A stretch of DNA of 64,000 bases. Origin: Phanerochaete sordida. Its lineage: Eukaryota > Basidiomycota > Agaricomycetes > Polyporales > Phanerochaetaceae. The number at the start of each line of letters is the position of its first letter. The stretch's first letter is position 1. The stretch covers positions 496,001-560,000 of the forward strand of contig BPQB01000012.1 in NCBI GenBank assembly GCA_019973155.2, written 5' to 3'. Positions 11,598 to 25,665 of the stretch are shown one piece after another. Position numbers and translations under genes: made by a program. The notes below the pieces were generated by a model. That model made no database searches and had not been told where the DNA came from. It was given only the letters and a program-made list of their open reading frames with translations.

Positions 11598-13586
11598 TCG
11601 ACATCCTCATGTTTTGTGGAGCGAACTGCTCGGGCCCAAGAGGCGCAGCGTTGGGTGTAGTAGGGCGGGAGAGCGCGGGCTGCCGCACTGCATGGAGAAG
11701 GTGTGCCCAGCCTGCAGCCATATATGCACCAGCTTACTCTCCCGCAGAGCGAGACCTTCCAACCATCCCATCCGAGCAGCGGAATGAGCTCAATGTGGCG
11801 CATACACCTGCCGCACACGTCACCGCAGGCCACTACACCTGTAGTTCCTCGTTCAGCGCGCCTCGCAAGCACCGCGTCGCGCGGGGTAATCAAGGATGCG
11901 TTCATCGGCGCAGCGTGCAATACCGCGCCGCTATCGAGCTAGTGAAATGCGAGGACACAGCGCGGGCCGACCGACGGGCGGGTTCGTCGCGTCGCTGGTA
12001 TGCACCTCCGACTGTCGTCCAGGTGGCCGTATCTGACAGCGTGGCGTGCAGAGCCTCAACCCGACCACGGACTGCGCTCGATTGTCGTCTGCAGAGCTAT
12101 TCTCGCGCATGCCGGGCACCTGCACAGCGGCTCGACCGGGCTCGTCGGCCATACGGTGCGCGGTCTCTCTCTTGATACCCACAGCACGTCTCACGGCCTT
12201 CCCCCTAGGCCGCGACGATCGTTTTTGCCGTCTTCTAAGATCTCTCGACCCCGCGCAGCGCCACCGGCGTGCCCATTGCTCCGAGCCCTGCGATCATCGC
12301 CGCAGTCACAGCTGCACCATTTCAAGAGCAAGACTTTGTTTTCCAGGTCGCGCGCGAAGTCGTCCTATTGGCCAGCATGACGTATTCGCCCACCCCACTT
12401 CAGCCTTCGGGCATCGGTATGCGAGCTGCTCGGAAGCCTCAGTGTCCGAGGGTCGCGGTCTGCGAGTTCGCGCGGGACCTGCAGGACCAGGTGCGTGCGC
12501 GTCGCGAGTGAGCGAAATGGCTGCGCTGACGAGGAGTAGCAGACGGCGCAAGCGGGCGCGCCGGTGCTCGCGCGCATGCATGGCGAAGATACGGACGGGA
12601 AGAACCTGCTTGTGTTCTCGTACTCTGCAGGTGCGTCATCTGTGTCTGATGCGCCTAACTCTGACAGGTACTGAACGCAGATGGCGTGTTTGCGGGAGAG
12701 GCGACGCCCATAGAAGCGTGGAACAGCGACGCTGGAGCGGACAACGGGATTGATTTATGCGCCAGCGCAATCTATGACGGCGTCGGCGGCGCAGAGATGC
12801 GGCGGACGGTCTCGGCGGCACGAAGAAGGACGGCTCCAAAGGTTCGCTACTACCCTCTTCAGCGTTCTATTGACTGACCGCTCGCTAGCCTCGCTCATCG
12901 AGCTGTTTTTCCTGCTCTCTGGGCTCTCGATGCGGGGCACGCTCATCTGCGGTCCTCTCACGTCCAGCCGTGGGGCGCATCTCCATAACCGTACGCTCTC
13001 CCAGCCCCTCATCCTGTCCATCTAACCTTTCCATGGACCACAAACCCCTTCGCGCTGCGATACACGCCGCATACCTCGCACACCTGTTCGGCCTCTTCGT
13101 TGCGATCGCCAACGCATGCGCCGCGCGCCGCCTGCTACGCACGCCGCCCTTCCGCGTGCTCGTAAGTGACGAGGCGCCGCCGCTAGCGATGACCCGACGC
13201 GCTCGGCGACGCCGTGGGAGACGTGGATTGGGAGGCCGGGATCCGTGAAGTCGTCGCGAGTGAACATATGGTCTGCAGCGCGGTGATCGTGTGGCGCGAT
13301 CTTGGTGGTGCGTGCTCGTGCTTTCTGTCGGGTGCGGCTAGGCTGACGTACTAGTCCGATAGGCGTTGTGGCAGCATGGCTGTAGGCGCACAGCGCGGAG
13401 AATTTGCGCGTGGTCGATCCGTCCGTTATCCCGCTGCGGGCCAGCGCACACCTCTGTCACGCGGCGGTGTATCGCGTCGCGCAGAAAGGGGGGCATTCGA
13501 TTTTCGCAAACTTGAGCCTGGTGGCGGATTGCAGTATCTATATCATGATTGACGAGAACGGGCGCAGGGCTGGGCGGCTGGGGTGA
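11598..13586 (+). pseudogene. GMC oxidoreductase pseudogene 1a
   Basis: Decayed copy of the GMC genes at 23344 and 50864, recognised exon by exon in shifting frames: the end of exon 2 (WSELLGPK, GERGLPHCMEK, 11605-11701), exon 3 (SETFQPS, about 11748), exon 4 (SLNPTTDCARLSSAE, about 12049), exon 5 (FVFQVAREVVLLAS and LQPSGIG, about 12340; DLQDQ at 12478), exon 6 (about 12680), exon 7 (LIELFFLLSG, about 12893), exon 8 (AIHAAYLAHLFGLFVAIANA, about 13056) and exon 9 (LRVVDPSVIPLRASAHLCHA, 13402). Exon 1 with the FAD-binding GGGTAG motif is absent and many frameshifts are present, so no enzyme can be made. It follows NLR1 in the same orientation. Confidence 0.8.
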
Positions 13587-13814
13587 CCGCTGTATTTTGT
13601 CTCGCGTCCACGAGTCAATGATTGTTGCTTGCTACCAGTACTGACATGGACCCGGACGTACGCCCGAGCTGCCGGCTGGTTTGGCGCAGGGACCGCGTCA
13701 CTGTATGCGCAAGGAAGAGCACGAGGTGTATGCGGTAGAGCTTTCCAGGAATGTGGCCACGCGAGCTCGTCTCGACGTCGAGTGCCCCGCGATTGGCGAC
13801 CCGCGCCACCGTGG

Positions 13815-13827
13815 TGATGGCGCATCA
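13815..13827. promoter_or_regulatory. Palindromic motif TGATG-N3-CATCA, site 2
   Basis: TGATGGCGCATCA preceded by CGCCACCGTGG. It lies about 690 bp upstream of GMC remnant 1b. About 45 bp downstream is CTTATCCTCCGGCCACCACC, which resembles sequence upstream of the NLR genes (near 6390 and 16408), so this may be the relic of another duplicated block. Confidence 0.4.
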
Positions 13828-14504
13828 ACGCGCCGTGTCCGTATCTGGAGCCGAGCGGGGCCCGCGCGGCTTATCCTCCGGCCACCACCACACCAGCCTC
13901 CGCCACAGCCGTGACTCGGGCTTCCTCATCATGTCGTCCAGTTCAATCTACCCCTACGCAGGAGCGCATGCTTCTGCGTCAAGTCTCTACGAAGCCGTCT
14001 GCCCGGCCGCTCCCCCTACGCCTTGTAACCGCACGGCGTCCTCGCCCAGGCGCCCATCCCTGACCTCCGCCTCCCTGCACGCCATGCTCACGCAGGGCAC
14101 AGCCTTTACGGACTATATGCCTAGCACCGATGCCAGCTCGCCTTCTATCGCCGCGGCCATAGCCTTCGTCGTCGGCAGCGGCGCATTGTAGGCCTGAGCC
14201 GCGCTCGCGTCGCGCATCTCCGAGCAGCTGCACCTCTCCACGATCTAAGCCAAGCACGACGCAGATCCAAGCACGCTGACACAGTGTGCGCTCACTTACA
14301 TCCAGGCTGAAAGCGTGTCGATAACTTGGAGCTGGGTGAAGGCGAGAGAGTGGAGGACGAACAGGTGCGTGCATTGCTGATCGTACCATGTCAGTCGCGC
14401 TAACGGTGTGTTTGCAGAGGCGATGCGCCTCGTAACTGGAAGCGTACTCATTTTGCGCTGTGTATATGCGTCAAGGATGCGCAGTACGACCCCCAGAACG
14501 GTGT

Positions 14505-14880
14505 TCACGCGCCGGAGAAACCCAAGCGTTCGCTGCCGTTGGGCTGGCGAGCGAGGTCCGCTGCACTACACGAAGGTGCGTCCGTATCGCTGCGACTGAT
14601 GTTCTGCTGTCGAGACTGACCCTGTGTATACAGAGCGAGACCTTCTACAATGCCACACTCGACCGACGCGCCGAGCTCAGCGCGACCAGGTTTTACACCC
14701 AATCCATTCGCCCCTTCCCACCTTGGTCTATTCACCAGCCTACCTCAAGTAAGCAAGCAAGAGACATTCATCGAGCGATCCTTGGCTGCACGAGGCCTCG
14801 CACTCGTCGAAGGGCTCAACGTGAACGTGGGCCGCCGAGCAGGCGTGTTCGCCTTGCCGTTCTGACGCGGCTTCAATGCT
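14505..14880 (+). pseudogene. GMC oxidoreductase remnant 1b
   Basis: A second, shorter GMC relic. A degraded exon 2 end is followed after an intron-like gap by exon 3, recognisable from SETFYNATLDRRAELSATR (about 14637) and, in another frame, LALVEGLNVNVGRRAGVFAL (about 14801), matching [20 protein letters not shown] of the intact copy. The GTACGTTCC after it corresponds to the intron 3 donor. No further exons are recognisable. Confidence 0.7.
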
Positions 14881-16080
14881 CGCGCGACGCTCGGTCGAAA
14901 ATGCCAGCCATGCCGCTGGTACGTTCCTTGTGACTCGCGTCTCTGAAAAGCGTCTGATTGTCTGGTCACAGCGCGCAGGCCCACAGAAGGCAATTGGCCA
15001 GGCACATCGTACACGATTGGACCTGGTACTCTGAACCAGAACGGTTCTCACCTGCAGCATGGTGCGTAAGATCTCATCCGACGACCGCCGCTCACGATTT
15101 GCTCCACGTAGGCTACGCAGACAGGCGTGGTTATGCCGGACTCCCCCACGCCTGCCACAAGATGTCTGCCTAGCTGCCAGGGCGACACTCAGCCTCAGGC
15201 GCGGGAACGATTGCTTCGTAAACAAGAAGATCCTCACCTGCGTCGACGCGGCCCACTCGCCGAGGTTTTGCAAGATGCACGCTGGAGGCTGGTACGCTAC
15301 TCGCTCTGGGTGGCCGATGTCTCCCCTTTTCTGCCATCGCGGTCGTCGGGTCCCGCCCACATGCCCATTAGGTGAGCTGCCCCGTCTTGGCCCGCCCGCG
15401 GCTATCCCTACTTCTTCTGACGTGGTGGAGCGAAGGTTGCCTGAGCGACAGTGTCGGATGCGGTGCCCAAGAGCGTACGGTGAAGTGTAGAGTCTTGCCC
15501 GTGCTGTCCAGCCTGCGCTGCGTACACACGAGATCGAATATCCTCCTTACGCCTGTGCACGCTATACATCACGTTTTTCTACGACTAGTTCTCCTGCTCA
15601 GGCTACAAGGCTCGCACCTCGACTAGTTTGCACTGTCTGCTGCTATCTGTGTCACTGCTGGACAATAGAACGCACCGGAGGGATAAATTGGCGAGGTCCT
15701 ACGGCGGTAGTACGCCACGAATTAACTGTCAGCGCGAACGGATATGCAATCAGGCATGAGATACAATTTTGTGCAGCGTGCGCATCTCCAATCTACCAAG
15801 TAGCTGACGTCTCGAGATCACAGAATGTGACCAGAGCGACCGACCGCATGTTTGGCCGTCAGCAGCAGACGCATGCCTTGGCATGCGTCCGCAACGGACG
15901 ACCGTGCACAGCCTGTCATGCAGGACAGCACGAAGTCCGGTCCGCTCACGCATTCGCATGTCAGCTTAAGCTCACGCTGCGAAGTCGTGTTACGATAAGC
16001 CTTGCTTCGAGCCGCCATTTCTCCGCGTATAATCCCATCGCCATGCGATCGCCCGCCTCGGAAGCCCTGCCACGGCCGAG
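14881..16080. other. No gene recognised
   Basis: Between the GMC remnant and the second NLR block. No open frame shows a family motif or is conserved elsewhere in the window. Confidence 0.45.
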
Positions 16081-16489
16081 CTCTGGCATCGGCACGCCCG
16101 AAGCACGTACGACCGGCGCGGTGGGGGCACTACAACGCTGTGCCATGCGTCCTGCGGCGCTTGAGCACGACCATGTAAGTGGGATCTCCTATCGGTCCCC
16201 GCGTGACTTGCACGGCCTCCTGTGAGGCAGGGAAGACCCATCTTTCTGCATCCCAGGCGCTCCGTGACCATGCGCCCTCAGACGCGGGGCTCAGGATGGC
16301 CCATGGAAATGCGATGGGCAGACTCGTGTCGCCGACTGCCTTCTTTGGCTGCCTGCATGCGTTCGTGTGGCAGCAAGGCCAGCACGGTGCAGGCGTCCGC
16401 GGACCTCCCTTATCCTTTGACCGCCACCAGCGCTGCACCCGCTCGACGACCCATCGCCCGACATCGCTGTTATTCTACAAAGTGCAGAC

Positions 16490-19131
16490 ATGGCTGATAC
16501 TGCACTTGCTGTAGCGGGTCCCGTACTTGATATTCTCAAGGACGGGCTCGCTCTCGTACCCGTTCCCGGGCTAGGCCTCATTCCTCAAGCACTGACCAAG
16601 GTTCTGGACGGCGTAAAGGTCATTCCGCCTTTTCTCGCGTTCATCCAAGTTGCATGATTTAGACGATGCGTATACTTTTAGGTCGTGCGAGAGAACTCAA
16701 AGTCGCGCAAGGCTTTCGAGGCCGAGGCCAAGAGACTGGGCGCCGTCATACGAAGCATCTCGTCGAATGCAAACGACTCGGTCGCAGCAAACGGAGGGTC
16801 GCAGGACCGGGGCAGCGGGGATATTGCCGTGCGCAGAGTCGCGCATTCACCCGAACTCCAGAGCGGGATGAACGAGCTGCTCCGGTTTGTCGGCCGGTCA
16901 CTCATGTCTTCATGTCTTCAGGCGCTGATCGTGGTATAGATCGATCGAAGAGATTGGGACTCGCACTACTTCCCTCAAGGGTGGGAAGATATCCAGCTTC
17001 ATACATGCTTTGAGCAACAGGGACGTGCTACAGGATATGAAGGGCGATCTGACTACGGCCATCGAGGACTTCAAGGTAGGTCTCGCTGCACTAGAAGCTC
17101 TTGTTCTGATGGATCGTCGTAGATCAAGGCCCACGCTGCCGTAGACAAAGGCGTCCAAGATATCAGGCTCCGGCTCATACTCAAGGAGCTCAACTGTGCC
17201 GATGCCGGGTACCGGTCTGTGCATGACCAGAAGAGCGGGCTCATGGATGGCACGCGCCAGGACCTTCTCAGCGAACTCGTCGCATGGTCCAAGGGCGAAG
17301 GCTCTATTACGGAGCGTGTGTACGCCCTGGCCGGCCAGGCGGGCATGGACAAATCTGCAGTCGCCTACCGCCTCTGCACCATTCTAGACACTTCGTCATC
17401 CCCCAATCCACCATCCGGTTCGCCGACGCTTGGCGCCTCCTTCTTCTTTGTCCGAGATGGCGGCAACCGCGCCTCTATCCGATCACTCTTTCCCGCCATT
17501 GCACGACAGCTTGCACTCTCCCAGCCCGCACTTCTAGACACCATGCTCCCTGCAATTACATCGTTCGTTGACAGAGGCGACGATCAAATCGAGTCTTTTG
17601 CCTTCACGTCACTCCTGCATGGGCCTCTGTCGCAACGGGACCTACCCTCCCAGCGTCCTGTTGTCATCATCGTCGACGGGTTAGACGAGTGTTCGGACGA
17701 CACGCTTCTCTGCAAGGCCCTAGCACAGCTTATTAGCTTGGTCAACGAGGTGCCATGGCTGCGCCTTTTTGTGGCATCAAGGCCGGAGGTCCGCATCATG
17801 GAAACGCTCCGATCTTCTAGCAAAGCGGTACTCATTCGCCAACTGAGCGACGACGATGTACTCAAAACTGGCAAGGCAGACGTGGGCAAGTACCTGACCG
17901 AGACGATTCTCAAGATCCCGCGGTACAAAGCCTACCTTGAGGGCAATCGTGATCCCCTGGATACGCTAGTCCGCCGAGCTGGGGCACTCTTCATATTTGC
18001 CCGAATCTCGGTTAATGTGCTAGACTCGAGGGCATACCGCAATGATCCCGAGGAGGGTTTCCGTGTTATTCTCACATCAAAGGCGGCAGGTCTCACCAAT
18101 ATTGACTCGCTGTATCGGCAAATCCTGCTGTCCGAATTTTCCTTGGCAGATCTTGCAGCTTCACCGCTCACCCACATCAATCTTATATCGCTCCTGACGG
18201 TTGTCTGCTGTGCACAAGACAGGTTTAACATTTACCCAATGGCTGTCGTGCAAAATAAGCTGGCACAAGTGTCCGGTATTCGCTCTCGCACAACCGCAGA
18301 GTCAAGCATGACATATGCTATCCGAAAGACCGACACCATCACCATGGTGGCCCGCCTGAGCTCCGTGCTTTTGATCAACTCAAATGGCGACATAGTCCCA
18401 ATGCACGCCACATTCACCGAGTTCCTGCTGGACCCTCAGCGCTGCACAGACACGCACTACCACATCGACAAGGGCGCAGGACATGCAGCCCTTGCATCTG
18501 CATGTCTTGCAGCATTTACACGGCAAATGACCGTTGAAATCCTTTCTGCAGTCCGTAATGGTGAAAAGGACATGCGCTGGTATGGATGGTACTCAGCTCG
18601 CTGGTGTGGGGACCACATCGAGGAAGCTGCATACTCTGATGAGTTTGCACAAGAGCTGGAGGGTGCACTCAAGCCGGGTCATGTGCTCTGTCATCTTCGG
18701 CTACTGCTGCGTCAAAGTGACAAAAGTGACGGTGAAATCAACTTTGTGATGTCCACCTTTGTGAACTTCGCCCTGTATTATCTGAAGGTATGCACAACAT
18801 GTGGATGCTTTATCCAGACTTCTGACCGTCCATATCCATTCAGAAAGTGCCAACAGCCGCAGCTGCAGCAACGGCTGAGGCCTACAACCACATGGGAGCA
18901 TACTGCGAAGCCTATCTCCGTGGCGTGCTGGAAACGTCGCGCAAACAAGGGTCTGCAGTCACGAAGCAGTTTCTTGAGGATAGGCATCAGGAGGGTATCG
19001 CTTTCACGACAGACGAGCTCCGTAAAGTGCAGGATTGGGAGAAGATGTGCGAGCGCGTGCGGGGGGAGATTGACCAGGACCCGAGGGCAAGGGCGCTCTG
19101 GTATGATCACGACATCGTTTTTTGGTCCTAG
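16490..19131 (+). CDS. NACHT-domain NLR-like protein 2, Walker A variant
   Basis: Full-length paralogue of NLR1. Exons 16490-16618, 16682-16884, 16940-17075, 17123-18787 and 18844-19131 join in frame to 806 residues. Order: predicted helical N-domain (MADTALAVAGPVLDILKDGL), linker, NACHT NTPase (Walker A about 227-234, Walker B VVIIVDGLDECSDD near residue 336, LRLFVASRPEVRI), a helical mid-region ending in HATFTEFLLDPQRCTDTHYH, and a charged C-terminal exon. Walker A reads GQAGMDKS: the glycine before the lysine is Asp (codon GAC at 17348-17350) where NLR1 has Gly. That glycine is near-invariant in P-loops, so nucleotide binding may be weakened. No repeat sensor domain is attached. Likely role is intracellular surveillance or cell death by family analogy; it may act as a signalling or decoy partner if ATPase-dead. 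Confidence 0.85.
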
Positions 19132-20838
19132 CGGACAGATTTATGCTGTGCTAGCTGTACTAGAGAGCATAACAACCCTTTTGTCTGTCTATTTTGCATC
19201 ACACTACCGAAATATGCCATGTATGGAGTTGGAAATACCGACCACGGTCGCATGTCTCTATTGGATGGCGTGATCGCAGAGGCTCTGGACATATTCGTCG
19301 AGTCCAGCCGCTTTATATACCTCCCGTAGAGGCAATGCGTGCAGAGGTGCACGCGCTCTGGCGACTGCGCCCGTAGCGTGGATGCAATGAGCGAGATAGA
19401 GACCGTACAATGTAGGCAGGCAGACCGGTTCAGTACGCTAGACAATAGTAAGATGGCCCAGGGACGAGGACAGGCGTACGGCAATGCAAACGCGCCGACT
19501 GAGGTCCATTGGCCCCCACCTCATGCGTCTGTGTTGAAAGCACGAGACCCGCTCTGCAGGGAAAGGAGCATGGCCAGTAGCCGTTCTTAATTGAGCGCGA
19601 GCCGGCCAGCACATACCGACGGCGTGGCGTACTTTCCTCGGCGAACACGCCATTGATCTGCGCTGCCGCAATCGTCGGCCACGCTTTTGGTGCGGCATGT
19701 TGGCACAAGTCATGCTAGACGTTCTGCCGCCTCAATCGGGGCCGCATCTGGAGCCAACAGCTCGCTGTGCCGTCCCGCAAGCTGTATCCACAGCGCCATT
19801 GTATCAGGCACCGTCGCGTTGTGCTGCAACACCCAAGATCACCGCGTCTAAATTGCCCACGTGCGCGAGCGGCGACGCGCTTTCCTCCTCTGTACATCAC
19901 TATATGCGCCTCAATCTGCAACGCAAGGACACGCACCGAGTCCCGCAAACCGCGGACGACGGCCACGAGTGGGTCGACGACTAGCACTTGGGGGTTGACA
20001 ATTCATGGAAGTTCGACGCTCGAAACGTCGATATCCATCGGCGATTAGCCGCGTCTGGGCTACGGACGACTTTGAAGGCGTCCTGCACGGCACGCCTCTG
20101 CTCGAGAGGAACCAAAGCCGCCATTTGTACGGCTCGATCTGAGGCGCACGGAGCGCGCATGCCGGGGTGAGCGGCTCAATACGAGAAAGGAGGATTGCGA
20201 ATTGTCTAGAACGAACGACGTGAGAGGCTCGAAAAATTCACAGAACACAAGACGCACCGTGCGTCTGCCGCGCGTGTGCTTGCAACGCGCGAGGTATGCC
20301 TCAGCAGAGAGGAGTCGGGACCTAGTCTGGTCGAGGCTCTACGCCAGACGATTAGGCACTGTTCGCTCTGAGAGATCTCAGAGCCTACCGACCGAACGAT
20401 GGACACGCAGAGTGGACACGCGGCGTTTATGTCAGGGCGTCTCCGGCGCGCCCAACACCCAGTAGAGCCTTGCGAAAGTCGCCAGACGTTCTCGTCCCGA
20501 AGCTCGGCGCGCAATGCTTGGTTTGGAACCCAGGTAAGGCTGTGACACGCGTCACAAAAGGATTGCACCGGGCCCAAAGTGCCATGCACGGCGGATGTAA
20601 GCCTCGTGCTGTCCTCGGCACACTGGTCAGCGCCAGCGGCGGCGCACTATGACATTTTGCAGCGTGTTCGCGTGTTACGAGTCACGCTCGTTGGATCATC
20701 GGGAAATCCGGTGCATATTCATGACACATGGCATGCGCCTCGCCAGTATGGATAGCTCACCTGGCCGAGCGTTGCGAACCGTCCGGGGGCGCCCGCTTTG
20801 GAAAGGCCGGCGGATCGGCCGATCCAACGCCACAAAGG
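19132..20838. other. Duplicated intergenic region, copy 2
   Basis: Counterpart of 9484-11159; conserved as DNA but not as a reading frame. I see no gene. Confidence 0.55.
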
Positions 20839-20851
20839 TGATGGCGCATCA
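20839..20851. promoter_or_regulatory. Palindromic motif TGATG-N3-CATCA, site 3
   Basis: TGATGGCGCATCA with upstream context CGCCACAAAGG identical to site 1. It lies in the same position of the second duplicated block, between NLR2 and GMC pseudogene 2. Confidence 0.4.
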
Positions 20852-20939
20852 CGAGGCGGGGCCGGGCGCTCTCGGACGGCGCATCCGGCGCGTCCGCCAT
20901 GTTCGAACCTGCCGTCACCTCGATCGGGATCCAACGGGA

Positions 20940-21834
20940 CTACGACCTGCTCTCACCAGGTACTGCGGTAGCAGCAGTATCCTGCGGTCATTATTTTACT
21001 GGGCGTGGAACACTCGCGGTAGGATCCCAATCAAGCCCGGCCGACGGGCCGCAGGCCTAGGGCTGTCGGACGTCCGGCATTTCCACCTATCGACGCCTGT
21101 TCTTTCGTACCAAGTAATCAAGGATCTATCAAGAGTGGGCGGCTTGCGTTGCGCACCACCCTGCGACGCCTTGCTATGGACTATCGCAGCGTACAAACGT
21201 TCCAACTCCCGCGCGCGATCGGTGACCATCTGGCACAAATCTGGCAAGTTATCCACCCCTAGCACTTCATTGACATTCTGATCCAGGTCTCAAAGATTTG
21301 ACATTTAAGACCTTATGCGACGCATTCTCCCCACCGCTCCGCCTACTAGCGCCGACTTTGACTCCAACATCATCCCTAGCGACACCGGCGGCGGCGGCGC
21401 TTACTGCGCAACTCTCTTGGTTCTTACGATCTAGACCTAGCACGACGAGGACGCAAGAGCACCGACGCGCAGCGCGTTCAGGTATGGCCAAACGCGTGGG
21501 ACACCGCCGACTCAGCCGCTATTTGCTTGCTAGCGTCCCGCACATATCCCTCCAACTTCGCTAGCTCCTTTTCCAAGCATCGTAACCCCCGCACCACCCA
21601 TCACCGCGCGCGTCGGCTTCAGCAAAATCCGACGCGCTGCACGCCACCTATCTTCAAATGGGCGACAAAGGAGAGGCAGGCAATGCACAAGTGCGTGCTG
21701 TGCTGGTAGCGCGTGTGCGAAATGCTGACAATGATTTTGCCGGCGCAGAACGCTATCAAGAGGCTCGCGCGCGATCATCGGCGTAGGGCGGACTCGCAGA
21801 CAAGACGTGCGGTACGACTCGTGCGGCCAATTCC
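20940..21834. other. Unrecognised, possible eroded gene
   Basis: No intact gene. A minus-strand frame at 20996-21265 has amphipathic, protein-like sequence (LPDLCQMVTDRARELERLYA) and a short minus-strand string VVLGLDR near 21434 is echoed near 14250 upstream of GMC remnant 1b. This suggests a decayed small gene shared by the two blocks, but I cannot name it. Confidence 0.3.
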
Positions 21835-22710
21835 TCGCGGCAAAGGAGCGCAGCGTCGCGTGGGATGCGTCAGCGAGCGCGGGCTGCTGCAAAAGGTCAG
21901 CATTTTCTGTCTCCATCGCCGCTTTGGCTCATTGGTCCTGCAGAGCGAGACTTTTGATGCATTTGTCGCGCACGCTACCTCGTACATGCGTCTAGCCTCA
22001 CCTTCGTGTACCCCTCCAGCAACGCGCTGCGCGCAGGCAGCACGCAGGAGGTGTTTATGGCGGCTTGCGAGATTGCGCCGTAATTTGAGCACGCCGAGCG
22101 TACGGTGTATCGGTGCGAACTCGAGACGTCCGATAGTGCGCGCTCTCAGTCCTATCTGCACAGCTCGCGTCTGACCCTCGAGTGTGCAGCGCCTCGACCC
22201 GACCGAAGACAATGCCCGTTCGGCCTCCGCAGAGGCATACGCCCGTCAAGCACACGCGCACAGCCTGGCAGTGCCCGTCGGCTGCACGGCCTTCCACGTC
22301 GTCCGCCCAGCTGACCGTCCCAAGAAACGTAAATCCGCTTCGATGCCGCGCGGCTGGCGTGCGCGTCGCCCTGGGCCTATCCACCTCCGTCTCTTCCGCT
22401 TCCGATGCGTCCAAGCTCGAACGAGGAGTCACCCGCCACGCCGCACGCCCAATTAGCCCCAGCGCCAGTGCAATCCACCCACGCGTGCTCCTTCAGCTCT
22501 GGGGCTTCAGCCTGCGCGCGCTGCTCGAAAGCTTCGGCACCGCCGGGGAGGCTGCTCGAAGGCGTCTCGCGGAATGTGCAGGACCAGGTGCGTGCGCGGC
22601 GGGACCGGGCGATGGAACTGCGCTGACGATGAGTGGCGGTCGGCGCAGGCGGGTGGGCCTGGGCTCGCGAGCTCGGCCCGTCGACGCCATTGCGTCCCCG
22701 AACGTGCGGG
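21835..22710 (+). pseudogene. GMC oxidoreductase pseudogene 2
   Basis: Relic of GMC exons 2 to 6. Visible pieces: exon 2 end (SERGLLQKV, about 21876), exon 3 (LQSETFDAFVAHATSY, about 21939), exon 4 (LDPTEDNARSASAEAYARQA, about 22192), exon 5 end (LLEGVSRNVQDQV, about 22549) with intron 5 donor GTGCGT, and exon 6 start matching the GCGCAGGCGGGCGTG stretch near 24670. Exon 1, with the FAD-binding motif, and exons 7-9 are missing, and frames shift repeatedly. It follows NLR2 as pseudogene 1a follows NLR1. Confidence 0.75.
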
Positions 22711-23343
22711 GGGTAGTTGGACTTGGTTTGCCGACGGACAGGCGTCGCGTGCGCGCTCGCGGGTCCACGAGCTGGCGCAGACAACTAGAAGAATGCATGC
22801 GCCAGCGCGGTTCATAACGGTGTTGCCGATTCAGAGGCATGGCGGGCGATGCCGTGCGGGTTGCAGACGTTTCCCAGGACAAAGGCACGCGGTGTTGCCT
22901 TTTGTTCATATACTCGCTGATGTCCTGCACCCAGTCTAGCCGCGCTCGCCGGGCCCCCGTGCTTGCTATGCTCACCTGAGGCATTCATCCGCTCACTCGC
23001 TCACGCGGGGCATCCGACGTGTATGTCAGTAACGCCGCCGGTACGAGGCCGTGATTCCGACCTCATGCTATCGTCCCTGCACACGTCGTCACGCGACGAG
23101 ACCCAACCAGTCCTGGACGGGCTGCAGGCCGCCCGGATGGCACATGTCCAACACTTCCACATGTCGTCATACGACCATCTATTCTTCGGCGCCCAGCGGT
23201 CGAGTCACCATCAAGCGCGGGTGACTCACACCGCGCACCCGTCTGCCAAGCCTCGCAGCGTTTTAACGCTGAAATGTCGGTCACAATCCGAGGCATCTAG
23301 CCGTAGCACCCCGCTGACATCCCGTCCCAGCTGCACGACCGTC
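22711..23343. other. Upstream region of GMC3
   Basis: No gene recognised. It should hold the promoter of the GMC gene starting at 23344. No clear homology to the sequence upstream of the 50864 GMC gene was seen. Confidence 0.4.

Positions 23344-25665
<2,322 letters not shown>

Larger units (their letters stand above)
16081..20920. repeat. Segmental duplication, copy 2 (NLR block)
   Basis: Sister of 6058-11240, about 10 kb downstream in the same orientation. It keeps the NLR promoter, all five exons and the 3' flank, and lacks the MITE. Divergence is clearly lower in exons and in some introns (the NLR intron 2 is almost identical) than in the flanks. Confidence 0.85.

Noticed and set aside
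20996..21265. Minus-strand gene in the second NLR/GMC spacer
   Set aside because: Sequence is protein-like but there is no start, no splice-consistent extension and only a seven-residue echo elsewhere; kept only as a possible relic.
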